In this document: positions 16,171-24,255 of the stretch, one piece after another | Numbering within the stretch: position 1 is the first letter of the stretch | Layout of the letters: each line of letters begins with the position of its first letter | Assembly: GCA_016932995.1 (NCBI GenBank) | Contig: JAFGBU010000018.1 | Coordinates: forward strand, 1-64,000 | Direction: 5' to 3' | Length of the DNA: 64,000 nt | DNA from: Desulfovibrionaceae bacterium | GTDB taxonomy: Bacteria > Desulfobacterota > Desulfovibrionia > Desulfovibrionales > Desulfovibrionaceae | Position numbers and translations under genes: made by a program | The notes under the pieces: model-generated | Seen by the model: the letters and a program-made list of their open reading frames with translations, nothing else | Told to the model about the DNA's origin: nothing | The model's database searches: none

Positions 16171-17136
16171 ATGACCCAGGCCCTGGAGCTCGACGCCCTG
16201 GCAAGGGGCCTGTTCCTGCCCCTGGCCAGGCTCACCCTGGCCATCGGCCTGGGCCTGTTCGCCGGCAACCTCATAGAGTCCATGAACTGGACCCGGGCCG
16301 TGGCCAGGCTGGCCCAGCCCCTGGTCAATCTGGGCAGGCTCAAGGACGTGGCCGGGGCCAGCTTCTCCATGGCCTTCTTCTCGGGCCCGGCCGCGAACAC
16401 CATGCTCGCCGAGGCCTTTGAGCAGGGCCGCCTGGGCCGGCGCGAGCTGGTGCTCTCCAACCTGTTCAACAGCCTGCCGACCTATTTCCTGCACCTGCCG
16501 ACCGTGTTCTTCATCGCCGCGCCGTTCCTCGGCGCGGCCGCGGTGGTCTACGTGATTCTTACCGCGGCCGCGGCCGCGCTCAGGACCCTTTTCGTGGTCC
16601 TGCTGGGACGCCTGATCCTGCCCAGGCCGCAAAAGGCCTGCGTGATCTGCCTCTTGGACCAAGTAGAAAAGAAAAACCTCTCCAGCGCCCTGGCCGAGAC
16701 CTGGAAGAGGTTCAAGGCCCGGCTGCCCAGGATAATGCTCTTCACCGCGCCCATCTACGCCCTGTTCTACCTGGCAAGGGCCCTGGGCCTGTTCGAGTGG
16801 ATCGAGGGCTCGGCCGCGGGCAGGCTGGCCCTTTTTTCCTGGCTGCCCCCGGAGGCCATGGGCGTGGTCGCCCTGCACATGGCCGCCGAGTTCACCGCGG
16901 CCGCGGCCGCAGCCGCGGCCCTGCTCTCGGCCGGGGCCCTCACGGCCAAGGAGGTGGTCCTCGCCCTGCTCCTGGGCAATGTCCTGTCCACGCCCATGCG
17001 CGCCTTCCGCCACCAGTTCCCCTATTACGCGGGCATATTCAGACCCAAGACCGCGGCCCTGCTCATGGCCTGCAACCAGGCCCTGCGCGCCGCGGGCATA
17101 ATCCTGGTCGGCGCGGCCTATCTTGTCTGGGGCTGA
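16171..17136 (+). CDS. Nucleoside-recognition (Gate) domain membrane protein
   Basis: A 321-residue polytopic membrane protein. Two Gate-like halves are visible: an early segment GASFSMAFFSGPAANTMLAEAF and a late one PPEAMGVVALHMAAEFTAAAAAAAALLSAGALTAKEVVLALLLGNVLSTPMRAFR. This is the nucleoside-transporter / SpmA-SpmB / FeoB-like Gate fold. Substrate is unknown. The Ala-rich run at about residues 248-262 arises from repeated GCGGCC sequence. It follows panB closely and is convergent with the DUF1992 gene. Confidence 0.8.
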   Translation: MTQALELDALARGLFLPLARLTLAIGLGLFAGNLIESMNWTRAVARLAQPLVNLGRLKDVAGASFSMAFFSGPAANTMLAEAFEQGRLGRRELVLSNLFNSLPTYFLHLPTVFFIAAPFLGAAAVVYVILTAAAAALRTLFVVLLGRLILPRPQKACVICLLDQVEKKNLSSALAETWKRFKARLPRIMLFTAPIYALFYLARALGLFEWIEGSAAGRLALFSWLPPEAMGVVALHMAAEFTAAAAAAAALLSAGALTAKEVVLALLLGNVLSTPMRAFRHQFPYYAGIFRPKTAALLMACNQALRAAGIILVGAAYLVWG

Positions 17137-17150
17137 GGGCTAGAAAAGGC

Positions 17151-17546
17151 TCAGGTCCGGGGCTTGCCGCGGCGCGCCACGCTCAGCCTCTCGACCACCC
17201 TGCGGTAGTAGAGCTGGTCCTTTTCCAGGTCCACGGGACGCCTGCGGCACATGTTGAGCTTGGTGATCAGAAAGTTCAGCTTCTGTATCTGGCGGTAGCG
17301 CTCCTGCTCGTCCTCCATGGCCTCCAGCAGGTCCACGGCCGTCCGGATGTCCTTTTCCGCCTGGAGCTCCGGGGGCAGGCACCCGGCGTTCTTGAGTATC
17401 TTGTAGGGCATGCGCAGCTCGGCAGGGATCATGGAGTCGTCCTCCAGGTTCAGGGGCCGGCCCTTGCCCTGGAGATCGTCGAACTGGCCCTCGCGCATGG
17501 CCTTTTGGATGAGCTCCTCGGCGAACTGCTGGATGAAGCTGATCAT
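17151..17546 (-). CDS. DUF1992 (DnaJ-homologue subfamily-like) protein
   Basis: A 131-residue soluble protein whose N-terminus (IQQFAEELIQKAMREGQFDDLQGKGRPL) is the hallmark of the DUF1992 family, followed by PAELRMPYKILKNAGCLPPEL and a basic C-terminal helix. Family members are annotated as DnaJ-related but lack a J-domain; the function is not established. It is convergent with the upstream membrane gene and divergent from the GDT1-like gene. Confidence 0.85.
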   Translation of the reverse strand: MISFIQQFAEELIQKAMREGQFDDLQGKGRPLNLEDDSMIPAELRMPYKILKNAGCLPPELQAEKDIRTAVDLLEAMEDEQERYRQIQKLNFLITKLNMCRRRPVDLEKDQLYYRRVVERLSVARRGKPRT

Positions 17547-17703
17547 GGTCTGAGCTTAGCCGCGCAGCGGGCGACAATCAAGCCCCCGGCGCCTGCTGGC
17601 GTTTGCCCGGCCCGGCCCTTTGGGTTATTAGCGGGGCAAAAGACAAAAGACCTCCCGGGCCGGGCAGGCTCGCCGGGCGCGCGGGTGGTCATCGGAGAGA
17701 GAC

Positions 17704-17976
17704 ATGGATTGGAAGATATTCGCCGCCACCTTCGGGACCCTGTTCGTCGCGGAGCTGGGCGACAAGACGCAGATCGCCTGCGTCCTGCTCGCGGCCAAGA
17801 CGGAAAAGCCCTGGTGCGTCTTTGTGGCCGCCTCCCTGGCCCTTGTCCTGGTGAGCTTTCTCGGGGTCATGGCCGCCCAGCTGGTCTGCCGCCACCTGCC
17901 CGTGGACCTGATCAAGAAGGTCGCGGCCGCGGGCTTCGTGGTCCTGGGCGGGCTCATGTTCCTGAACAAGATATGA
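17704..17976 (+). CDS. Half-size GDT1/TMEM165 (UPF0016) family cation exporter
   Basis: A 90-residue membrane protein with three predicted helices and one copy of the family signature ELGDKTQ (E-x-G-D-K-T) in helix 1. Typical GDT1 proteins contain two such repeats in about 200 residues and export Mn2+ or Ca2+. A single-repeat version must pair, as a homodimer or with another half elsewhere. A GAGAGAC sequence precedes the ATG. No second half lies next to it. Confidence 0.85.
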   Translation: MDWKIFAATFGTLFVAELGDKTQIACVLLAAKTEKPWCVFVAASLALVLVSFLGVMAAQLVCRHLPVDLIKKVAAAGFVVLGGLMFLNKI

Positions 17977-17978
17977 GC

Positions 17979-18125
17979 CTAGGCGGCCGCGGCCTCCCGG
18001 ATCTCCACATAGCCCTCGGACACGGACCGGATATGCTGCTCCCTGCGGAGCTCGGCCTCCAGCCGGTTGTCGTAGGTGGCCAGGACCTCCTCCCGGCCGG
18101 CCACGATCAGAACGACCTCGTACAT
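17979..18125 (-). CDS. 48-residue hypothetical protein
   Basis: Reading leftward from ATG at 18125, a short frame encodes MYEVVLIVAGREEVLATYDN, then an Arg/Glu-rich amphipathic helix, and ends in EIREAAAA before TAG 17979-17981. Its GC-rich third positions and sensible strand-helix pattern support coding. The frame starts 20 bases after the bactofilin stop on the same strand, so it could be cotranscribed with it. Function is unknown. Confidence 0.5.
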   Translation of the reverse strand: MYEVVLIVAGREEVLATYDNRLEAELRREQHIRSVSEGYVEIREAAAA

Positions 18126-18145
18126 CTCGCCCCCCTGTTCGAAAA

Positions 18146-18601
18146 CTATTCCCCGGCCCCGGCGCCTGATTCAGGCCCGGGGGCCTGGGCCTCGGCCACG
18201 GCCGGCTCCGAGGCCTCGGGCCTGGACCCGGCCCGCTCGGCCGCGGACATGAAGATGTCGCCCTCGACCACCGCGCCCTCCTCGACCACCAGGCTGGGGG
18301 CCCGGAGGCTGCCGGAAAGCGCCGCGTTGCTCCTGAGCACCGCCTTGCGGCCGGCGATAACGTCCCCGGATATCCTGCCGTTGGAGTACAGGCCGCCGAC
18401 CTCGATCCGGCCCTCGACCATGGCGCTCTTGCCGAGCACCAGGTCGCCCTCCGAGGTTAGCTCGCCCTTGAACGCCCCGTCTATCCTGACCGTGCCTGAA
18501 AAGCGCAGGTGGCCGTCGTAGCCCGTGCCCTCGCCGAGAAAGGCGTTCAGCTCGGAGGCCGCCTGCTCTTCGGAGAGGTCCTGTTTCTTCTTAAAACGCA
18601 T
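18146..18601 (-). CDS. Bactofilin-family cytoskeletal protein
   Basis: A 151-residue protein: short basic N-terminus (MRFKKKQDL), then the beta-helical bactofilin core with repeating GxVRIDGAFKGEL / GDLVLGKSAMVEGRIE / GRISGDVIAGRKAVL / LSGSLRAPSLVVEEGAVVEGDIFM turns, then an acidic, Ala/Pro-rich disordered tail. Bactofilins self-assemble into nucleotide-free filaments at the membrane that place cell-wall or polar proteins. A GTG at 18613 would add four residues; ATG 18601 fits the family better. The upstream region 18640-18770 is AT-rich and probably holds the promoter. Confidence 0.92.
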   Translation of the reverse strand: MRFKKKQDLSEEQAASELNAFLGEGTGYDGHLRFSGTVRIDGAFKGELTSEGDLVLGKSAMVEGRIEVGGLYSNGRISGDVIAGRKAVLRSNAALSGSLRAPSLVVEEGAVVEGDIFMSAAERAGSRPEASEPAVAEAQAPGPESGAGAGE

Positions 18602-18854
18602 GACCGACACCACACCCCGTGTCTGCCCGCTGACCAGCGGACCCGTTAGGCCTCAACGCATTCCCGAGGTCTTGTCATATATACCCTGGGCCGGGATAAA
18701 GCCATATTTTTTATTGTCTCGCAACTATATTGAAAAATTGATCATTTCATAAACAAGGCCCTGCTCCGCGACATCGCGGCCAGGGAGGAACATGGGCCCG
18801 GGGCCTGTCGGGCTCAGGCCCGGCGGGCAAGGACGTTCGGCGGCCGCCGGGGGC

Positions 18855-20288
18855 TCAGGCCCGGCGCTCCTCCGGGCCCCGGTCCTGCTCGGGCCCGGCC
18901 TTTATGGGCAGGATGATGTAGAACTCGTTGCCCCCGGGCCTGGGCTCGTACCCGACCTCGCCGCCGTGGAGCTCGACGACCTGGCGGACGAAGAACAGGC
19001 CGTGCCCGGTGCCGTGCTGGTTGCGCACGTTGCTGGCCCGAAAGCCCGGCCTGAACAGGTTGGCCCGGTCCTCGCCCTTAAGGTGCGGGCCGGTGCTGAA
19101 CACGCTCAGACGCACGCCGTCCAGGCCGCCCTTGAAGTGGCCCTTCAGGACCTCGCAGCCGTAGGTCACGAACTTGCCCTGCCTGCCGTCCTCGAGCAGG
19201 CCCGGCTCGGTGTACTTGACCGCGTTGGAAAAGAAGTTCGCGTAGACCTGGGAGATGAGGCCCACGTCGGCCATGAGGTATATCCTGGTGTCCAAAATCC
19301 CGCTCGAGGCCGGATCGATCTGCACCCCGATCTCCTCCAGCCGCGGCCGGAAGCGCTGCACCTGGGGCTCCACGACCTGCTTGCGCAGGTTGCAGACCCG
19401 CTTCTCCAGGACGTAGCGGCCCTCCTCGAAATGCCTGCGCCTCAAAAGGGTCTCCAGAAACAGGCTGGTCTGCTCGTAGTGGCTGAATATCTCCTGGAAC
19501 TGGGAGGCCATGGTCTCGTAGAGATACTCCACGGTCGCCCTGCGCCGGGCGTACGGCGGCGGGGCGTCGACCAGGGACTCGTCCCTGTGCATGTCCTCGG
19601 CCAGGGCCTTGAGGCCCTCTATGCGGCCCTTGAGCCGGTTGAAGTAGAGCTTGAAGTACATGTTCGGGACAATGACGTTGTGCCCGATGTCCTGGACCAG
19701 GTTGCGGATGAAGTTGATGTGCTCGATGTTGTTGTCCCGGATGATCCGGATGTGCAACTGGTAGCCGACGCGGTTGGCGAACTTCTCGAAGAACAGCTTG
19801 CGCCGCTCGTCAAGGTCCTTTCCGGGGTATATCTCGATGCAGCCGATGACCCCTTGGGGCGGGTCAAAGGGCAGAAGCTCGCTGATCTCCCTGTTGCCCC
19901 GCAAGGGGACCACGTAGCGGTCCCCGGAGATCGTCGGTTCGACCGGCACGGCCCCGCCCCAGGACTTGAGCTTCTCGGACGTGCCCAGGGAGCACCTGGC
20001 CAGGCTCAGGGTCTCCTCGTCCTCCAGGAGATACAGGTTGCACTCCAGGCCGAAGAAGACCTTGGGCAGGCAGACGCACAGGGCGTAGAAGTCCTCGCTG
20101 CCCCAGTACTCCTGGGCCAGGTCGAAGAAGACCGTGAGCAGGAGCACCTCGCGCCGGGAGAACCCGTAGGCCTCGTGGTCCTTGATCTTCTTCCGGATGC
20201 GCTTTTCGATGCGCCGGGCGCGCCCTCCGTTCTGGTCCTCCGCGCAGCCCTCCGGCCGGTCGGCCGCCGCCTCGTCCCGCAATTCCAT
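18855..20288 (-). CDS. GHKL sensor kinase with atypical histidine box
   Basis: A soluble 477-residue protein with no membrane segment. Residues about 60-190 form a GAF-like sensor region. The dimerisation region contains DIGHNVIVPN in place of the usual H-E-x-x-x-P box. The C-terminal ATPase has N box ANFFSNAVKYTEPG and G box GTGHGLFFVRQVVELHGGEVGYEP. No response regulator is adjacent. ATG 20288 is chosen over an upstream start at 20366 because the earlier stretch is AT-rich and promoter-like. It diverges from the redoxin/peroxiredoxin pair, so it may sense redox stress; that is inference. Confidence 0.8.
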   Translation of the reverse strand: MELRDEAAADRPEGCAEDQNGGRARRIEKRIRKKIKDHEAYGFSRREVLLLTVFFDLAQEYWGSEDFYALCVCLPKVFFGLECNLYLLEDEETLSLARCSLGTSEKLKSWGGAVPVEPTISGDRYVVPLRGNREISELLPFDPPQGVIGCIEIYPGKDLDERRKLFFEKFANRVGYQLHIRIIRDNNIEHINFIRNLVQDIGHNVIVPNMYFKLYFNRLKGRIEGLKALAEDMHRDESLVDAPPPYARRRATVEYLYETMASQFQEIFSHYEQTSLFLETLLRRRHFEEGRYVLEKRVCNLRKQVVEPQVQRFRPRLEEIGVQIDPASSGILDTRIYLMADVGLISQVYANFFSNAVKYTEPGLLEDGRQGKFVTYGCEVLKGHFKGGLDGVRLSVFSTGPHLKGEDRANLFRPGFRASNVRNQHGTGHGLFFVRQVVELHGGEVGYEPRPGGNEFYIILPIKAGPEQDRGPEERRA

Positions 20289-20467
20289 GCCCAAACCGCC
20301 CCGCCTTGATGATTGTCCGATATTTCTTGCTATTTTGCTTATAACTTCAAAGCAGTTCCGGCACAAGCCAAAACATTCGCCGCGGCCTCCGGGTCCTCTT
20401 GTCTTTGGCCCCTAAAAGATTATCATGATGTTTGATCCACAATCAGCCAAAGGCGACGAGGAAGGCC

Positions 20468-21043
20468 ATGAACATGCTTTTGTCCGCGCTCATCCTGGTC
20501 CTGGCCCTGGCCGCGCCCTGCCCGGCCCAGGGCCAGGGCAAAACCAGGTCCGAGATGCCCGACCTGGTCCTGGCCGGTCCGACGGACCGGGCGGCCGCCG
20601 ACTACCTGGGCCTGGCCGGGGAGTCCAAGACGATCAGGCTCTCGGACATCAAGGCCGAGCTGGCCCTGATCGAGGTCTTCAGCATGTACTGCCCCCACTG
20701 CCAGGCCGAGGCCCCGGAGGTGAACGAGCTCCACGCCCTCATCCTGGCCTCGCCACACAAGGCCAGGCTCAAGATCCTGGGCATCGGCGCGGGCAACTCC
20801 GAGTACGAGGTCAACTACTTCCGCAAGACCTACAACGTCGCCTTTCCCCTGTTCCCGGACCCGGACTACGTGGTCCACAAGGCCCTGGGCGAGGTGGGAA
20901 CGCCGTACTTCATCCTCGCCCGGCTGGCCCCGAAAGACGGCCGGCTCGAGGTCCTGTTCACCCACGAGGGCGAGTTCAAGGGCGCCCGGGCCCTGTTCGA
21001 CGCCCTGCTGGCCAAGAGCGGCCTCAACAATCAAGGGAGGTAG
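20468..21043 (+). CDS. Exported TlpA-like redoxin (CPHC)
   Basis: A 191-residue protein with a signal peptide (about 1-22) and a thioredoxin fold: LIEVFSMYCPHCQAEAPEVNEL carries C75 and C78, and LGEVGTPYFIL holds the cis-proline. ATG 20468 has AGGAAGG before it; an upstream in-frame ATG at 20432 lies ahead of this site and is rejected. It starts an operon with a single-cysteine peroxiredoxin 3 bases downstream and is its probable electron donor in the periplasm. Confidence 0.87.
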   Translation: MNMLLSALILVLALAAPCPAQGQGKTRSEMPDLVLAGPTDRAAADYLGLAGESKTIRLSDIKAELALIEVFSMYCPHCQAEAPEVNELHALILASPHKARLKILGIGAGNSEYEVNYFRKTYNVAFPLFPDPDYVVHKALGEVGTPYFILARLAPKDGRLEVLFTHEGEFKGARALFDALLAKSGLNNQGR

Positions 21044-21046
21044 ACC

Positions 21047-21646
21047 GTGCACAGATCGCTGGCCGTGTCCTTGCTGGCGGCCCTGCTCGCCCTGGCCTGG
21101 GCCGCCCCGGCCCGATCCGGGGTTTCCCAAGAGCACATCTACCGGACGGGCGAGCTGGCCCCGATCGACAGCACGCTCAAGGTAAGGCCGGGCGACCCGG
21201 CCCCGGACTTCAGCCTGCCCGCGGTGGACGGCTCGAAGGTCACCCTCAGCTCCTTCAAGGGCCGCAAGAACGTGGTCCTGTCCTTTGTGCCCGCGGCCTT
21301 CACCCCGGTCTGCTCGGACCAGTGGCCGGGCTACAACATCGCCAGGCCCCTGTTCGAGGAGCACGACGCCGTGCTCCTGGGCGTCTCCACGGACAACATC
21401 CCCAGCCTGTACGCCTGGACCAGGGAGATGGGCGAATTGTGGTTCCCCGCGCTCTCGGACTTCTGGCCCCACGGGGCCGTGGCCTCGGCCTACGGGGTGC
21501 TCCGGAGCACGGGCGTGGCCGAGCGGGCCGTGTTCGTGATCGACAAACGCGGGGTGATCCGCTACGTCGATGTCCACGACATAAACAGACGTCCGGACCT
21601 GGGCCTGCTCATGCAGGAGCTCTCAAAGCTCGACCAGGCCCGCTGA
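21047..21646 (+). CDS. Exported 1-Cys peroxiredoxin (AhpC/TSA family)
   Basis: A 199-residue protein with an N-terminal signal peptide (about 1-24). The redoxin domain begins VRPGDPAPDFSLPAVDG, and the peroxidatic site is FVPAAFTPVCSDQ (C89) with the conserved T-x-x-C. No other cysteine exists in the mature protein, so it is a 1-Cys type that needs an external thiol donor. GTG start with GGGAGG overlapping the stop of the upstream redoxin. It probably reduces peroxides in the periplasm of an oxygen-sensitive cell. Confidence 0.9.
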   Translation: MHRSLAVSLLAALLALAWAAPARSGVSQEHIYRTGELAPIDSTLKVRPGDPAPDFSLPAVDGSKVTLSSFKGRKNVVLSFVPAAFTPVCSDQWPGYNIARPLFEEHDAVLLGVSTDNIPSLYAWTREMGELWFPALSDFWPHGAVASAYGVLRSTGVAERAVFVIDKRGVIRYVDVHDINRRPDLGLLMQELSKLDQAR

Positions 21647-21709
21647 ACGCGGCGGCCCGGGCCGCGCGCCCGGCGGCCGCCTTGTGTTTTCGGGCAAAGT
21701 CTGGCAAGC

Positions 21710-22159
21710 ATGGCCGAACTCCCACGGCTTCCGGAACAACAAGTGATCGACACCAAGCCGAGCGCCAAACACGGCCTCTTCCCAAAAAACGTCACCAGGG
21801 CCCAGGCCGCGGACACGGGCATGGCCATGGTCCTCATCTGCCTGCTTGTCGGCCTGTGGCGCGGCAGGCCGGGCTGGACCGCGGCCGCAGCCCTCCTGCT
21901 GGTCCTGAACATGACCTGGCCCAGGGCCTACGCGCCCCTGGCCAGGGTCTGGCTCGGCCTGTCCCAGGCCATGGGCGCGCTGGTCTCGCGGCTGCTCCTG
22001 GCCGCGGTCTTCTTTGTCCTGGTAACACCCGTGGGGCTGGCGCGCCGCGGCCTGGGCAAGGACCCCATGCGGCTCAAAAAATGGAAGTCCGGCCAGGACT
22101 CGGTGTTCGTGGCCCGGGACCACCAGTTCAAACCCGAAGACGTGGAAAACCCGTACTGA
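21710..22159 (+). CDS. SxtJ-family membrane protein
   Basis: A 149-residue protein with about three hydrophobic segments (about 35-50, 58-75, 88-108) after a polar N-terminus. The phrase LPRLPEQQVIDTKPSAKHGLFPKNV and the basic C-terminal tail ending in FKPEDVENPY match what I know of SxtJ-type proteins, which sit next to a carbamoyltransferase in the saxitoxin cluster and in many bacteria without toxin genes. It is the first of three tightly spaced genes. Its biochemical role is unknown. Confidence 0.7.
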   Translation: MAELPRLPEQQVIDTKPSAKHGLFPKNVTRAQAADTGMAMVLICLLVGLWRGRPGWTAAAALLLVLNMTWPRAYAPLARVWLGLSQAMGALVSRLLLAAVFFVLVTPVGLARRGLGKDPMRLKKWKSGQDSVFVARDHQFKPEDVENPY

Positions 22160-22171
22160 CGGAGACAAGAC

Positions 22172-22321
22172 ATGGGATTTCTGTCCGACATGTGGGGCTT
22201 TCTCAGGGTCAGGAAAAAGTTCTGGCTGCTGCCCATAATCCTGACCCTGATCCTGTTCGGGGCGCTCATCGTCCTGACCAGCGGCTCGGCCATCGCCCCG
22301 TTCATCTACACCGTGTTCTAG
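22172..22321 (+). CDS. DUF5989-like 49-residue membrane protein (SxtK-like)
   Basis: A tiny protein starting MGFLSDMWGFLRVRKKFWLL and continuing into one transmembrane helix (PIILTLILFGALIVL), then SGSAIAPFIYTVF. Basic-aromatic N-terminus plus one helix is the DUF5989 pattern found between SxtJ and carbamoyltransferase genes. GGAGACAAGAC precedes the ATG. The gene is 12 bases after the SxtJ-like stop and 3 bases before the carbamoyltransferase, so the trio is surely cotranscribed. Confidence 0.75.
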   Translation: MGFLSDMWGFLRVRKKFWLLPIILTLILFGALIVLTSGSAIAPFIYTVF

Positions 22322-22324
22322 ACC

Positions 22325-24181
22325 ATGCCTGAACTGATACTCGGCATCTCGGCCTTTTACCACGACTCCGCGGCCGTGCTCTTGTCCGACGGCCGCATCA
22401 CGGCCGCGGCCCAGGAGGAGCGCTTCAGCCGCAAGAAGCACGACTCGGGCTTCCCGGGCCGGGCCGCGGCCTGCGTGCTCAAGGAGGCCGGGGCCCGGCC
22501 CGGCGACCTCGCGGCCGTGGCCTTCTACGACAAGCCGTACCTCAAGTTCGAGCGGCTCCTGGAGACCTACCACGGGTTCGCGCCCAGGGGCCTGACCAGC
22601 TTTCTCTCGGCCATGCCGGTGTGGATAAAGGAAAAGCTGTTCATGCGCCGAATGCTCGACCAGGAGCTTGCCAAGCTCGGCCCGGGCAGGCCCAGGATCC
22701 TGTTCCCGGAGCACCACCTGTCCCACGCGGCCTCGGCCTTCTACCCCTCGCCCTTTGAGAGCGCGGCCATCCTGACCGTGGACGGGGTGGGCGAATGGGC
22801 GACCACGACCATAGGCCTGGGCCAGGGCCAAGACATCCGCGTGCTGCGCGAGGTCCACTTCCCCCACTCCCTGGGGCTTCTGTACTCGGCCTTCACCGCC
22901 TTCTGCGGGTTCAAGGTCAACTCCGGCGAGTACAAGCTCATGGGCCTGGCCCCGTACGGCGACCCGAAATCAAAGCGGACCGGGAAGTGGCGCGAGTTCA
23001 TCCTGGACGAGCTCATGGACCTGCGGCCCGACGGGTCCCTGCTCCTGAACATGGACTACTTCAACTACGCCACCGGCCTGACCATGTGCCGCAACCAGAA
23101 ATGGCAGGACCTGTTCGGCGTGCCCCCGCGCGCGCCCGAGACCCCCATCTCCCAGGAGTACATGGACCTGGCCCTGGCCGTGCAGCAGGTCACCGAGCAG
23201 GCCGTGCTCAGGCTGGCCAAGACCGCCAGGGACCTGACCTCGGCCCAGAACCTGGTCCTGGCCGGGGGCGTGGCCCTGAACTGCGTGGCCAACGGCAAGC
23301 TCCTGCGCTCGGGCCTGTTCAAGGACATCTGGGTCCAGCCCGCGGCCGGGGACGCCGGCGGGGCCCTGGGCGCGGCCCTGGCCGCCTGGCACATCTGGAT
23401 GGGCAGGGAGCGGCCCGGGCCCGAGGGCGACGCCATGCAGGGCGCCTACCTCGGGCCCGAGTTCGGCGACAACGCCGTTCTCCGGGTCTCGCGCAGGTTC
23501 AACGCGCCCTTCAAGCGCTTCGAGGACTTCGACGAGCTCTGCCGCCGCGTGGCCGGGCTCCTGGCCCAGGGCAGGGTCGTGGGCTGGTTCCAGGGGCGCA
23601 TGGAGTACGGGCCGCGCGCCCTGGGGAACCGGAGCATCCTGGGCGACCCCAGGCAACCGGAGATGCAGAAAAAGCTCAACCTCAAGATCAAGTACCGCGA
23701 GGGCTTCAGGCCCTTTGCCCCCTCGGTCATGGAGGAGGCCCTGGCCGAGTACTTCGACCTGGACCGGCCCTCGCCGTACATGCTCCTGGTCGCGCCCGTG
23801 ACCCGGGCGCACAGAAAGCCCGTGCCGGACAACTACGGCTCCATGGCCATGTTCGACCGGCTCTACGTCGAGCGCTCGGACATCCCGGCCGTGACCCACG
23901 TGGACTTCTCGGCCCGCATCCAGAGCGTGAGCAAAAAGACCAACCCGCGCTACTGGAGGCTTTTGGACACCTTTTACCGCGAGCACGGCTGCCCGGTGCT
24001 GGTCAACACCTCGTTCAACGTGCGCGGCGAGCCCATTGTCTGCACCCCGGCCGACGCCTACGTCTGCTTCATGCGCACCGAGATGGACCACCTGGTCCTG
24101 GGCGACTGCCTGTTCGACAAGACCGGGCAGCCCGAATGGATCGAGACCCGGGACTGGCGCGAGAGGTTCGAGCTGGACTAG
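22325..24181 (+). CDS. NodU/CmcH/SxtI-family carbamoyltransferase
   Basis: A 618-residue enzyme with an N-terminal actin-fold half (LILGISAFYHDSAAVLLSDGRI, EERFSRKKHDSGFP, EHHLSHAASAFYPSPFE near residues 128-145, VDGVGEWATT) and a C-terminal YrdC-like half (GPRALGNRSILGDPR, KYREGFRPFAPSV, CPVLVNTSFNVRGEPIV). The family uses carbamoyl phosphate and ATP to form a carbamoyl-adenylate and transfers the carbamoyl group to a hydroxyl of a sugar, antibiotic or toxin. Acceptor here is unknown. The lack of neighbouring sugar or toxin genes makes the two small membrane partners the main clue. Confidence 0.93.
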   Translation: MPELILGISAFYHDSAAVLLSDGRITAAAQEERFSRKKHDSGFPGRAAACVLKEAGARPGDLAAVAFYDKPYLKFERLLETYHGFAPRGLTSFLSAMPVWIKEKLFMRRMLDQELAKLGPGRPRILFPEHHLSHAASAFYPSPFESAAILTVDGVGEWATTTIGLGQGQDIRVLREVHFPHSLGLLYSAFTAFCGFKVNSGEYKLMGLAPYGDPKSKRTGKWREFILDELMDLRPDGSLLLNMDYFNYATGLTMCRNQKWQDLFGVPPRAPETPISQEYMDLALAVQQVTEQAVLRLAKTARDLTSAQNLVLAGGVALNCVANGKLLRSGLFKDIWVQPAAGDAGGALGAALAAWHIWMGRERPGPEGDAMQGAYLGPEFGDNAVLRVSRRFNAPFKRFEDFDELCRRVAGLLAQGRVVGWFQGRMEYGPRALGNRSILGDPRQPEMQKKLNLKIKYREGFRPFAPSVMEEALAEYFDLDRPSPYMLLVAPVTRAHRKPVPDNYGSMAMFDRLYVERSDIPAVTHVDFSARIQSVSKKTNPRYWRLLDTFYREHGCPVLVNTSFNVRGEPIVCTPADAYVCFMRTEMDHLVLGDCLFDKTGQPEWIETRDWRERFELD

Positions 24182-24204
24182 GCCGGACAGGGGTCAAAGA
24201 CAAA

Positions 24205-24234
24205 GCGCCCCGGGCTCCTGCCCGGGGCGCTTTT
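24205..24234 (+). terminator. Terminator after the carbamoyltransferase operon
   Basis: Perfect 10-base stem GCGCCCCGGG / CCCGGGGCGC with loop CTCCTG, followed by TTTT. It ends the SxtJ-DUF5989-carbamoyltransferase transcript before the convergent lipoprotein gene. Confidence 0.88.
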
Positions 24235-24255
24235 CTTGCAAAATCAATACACAGG

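Noticed and set aside
16880-16925. GCGGCC repeats as possible protein-binding array
   Set aside because: They encode the Ala-rich helix of the Gate-domain protein, and GCGGCCGC-like words are common throughout this GC-rich window.
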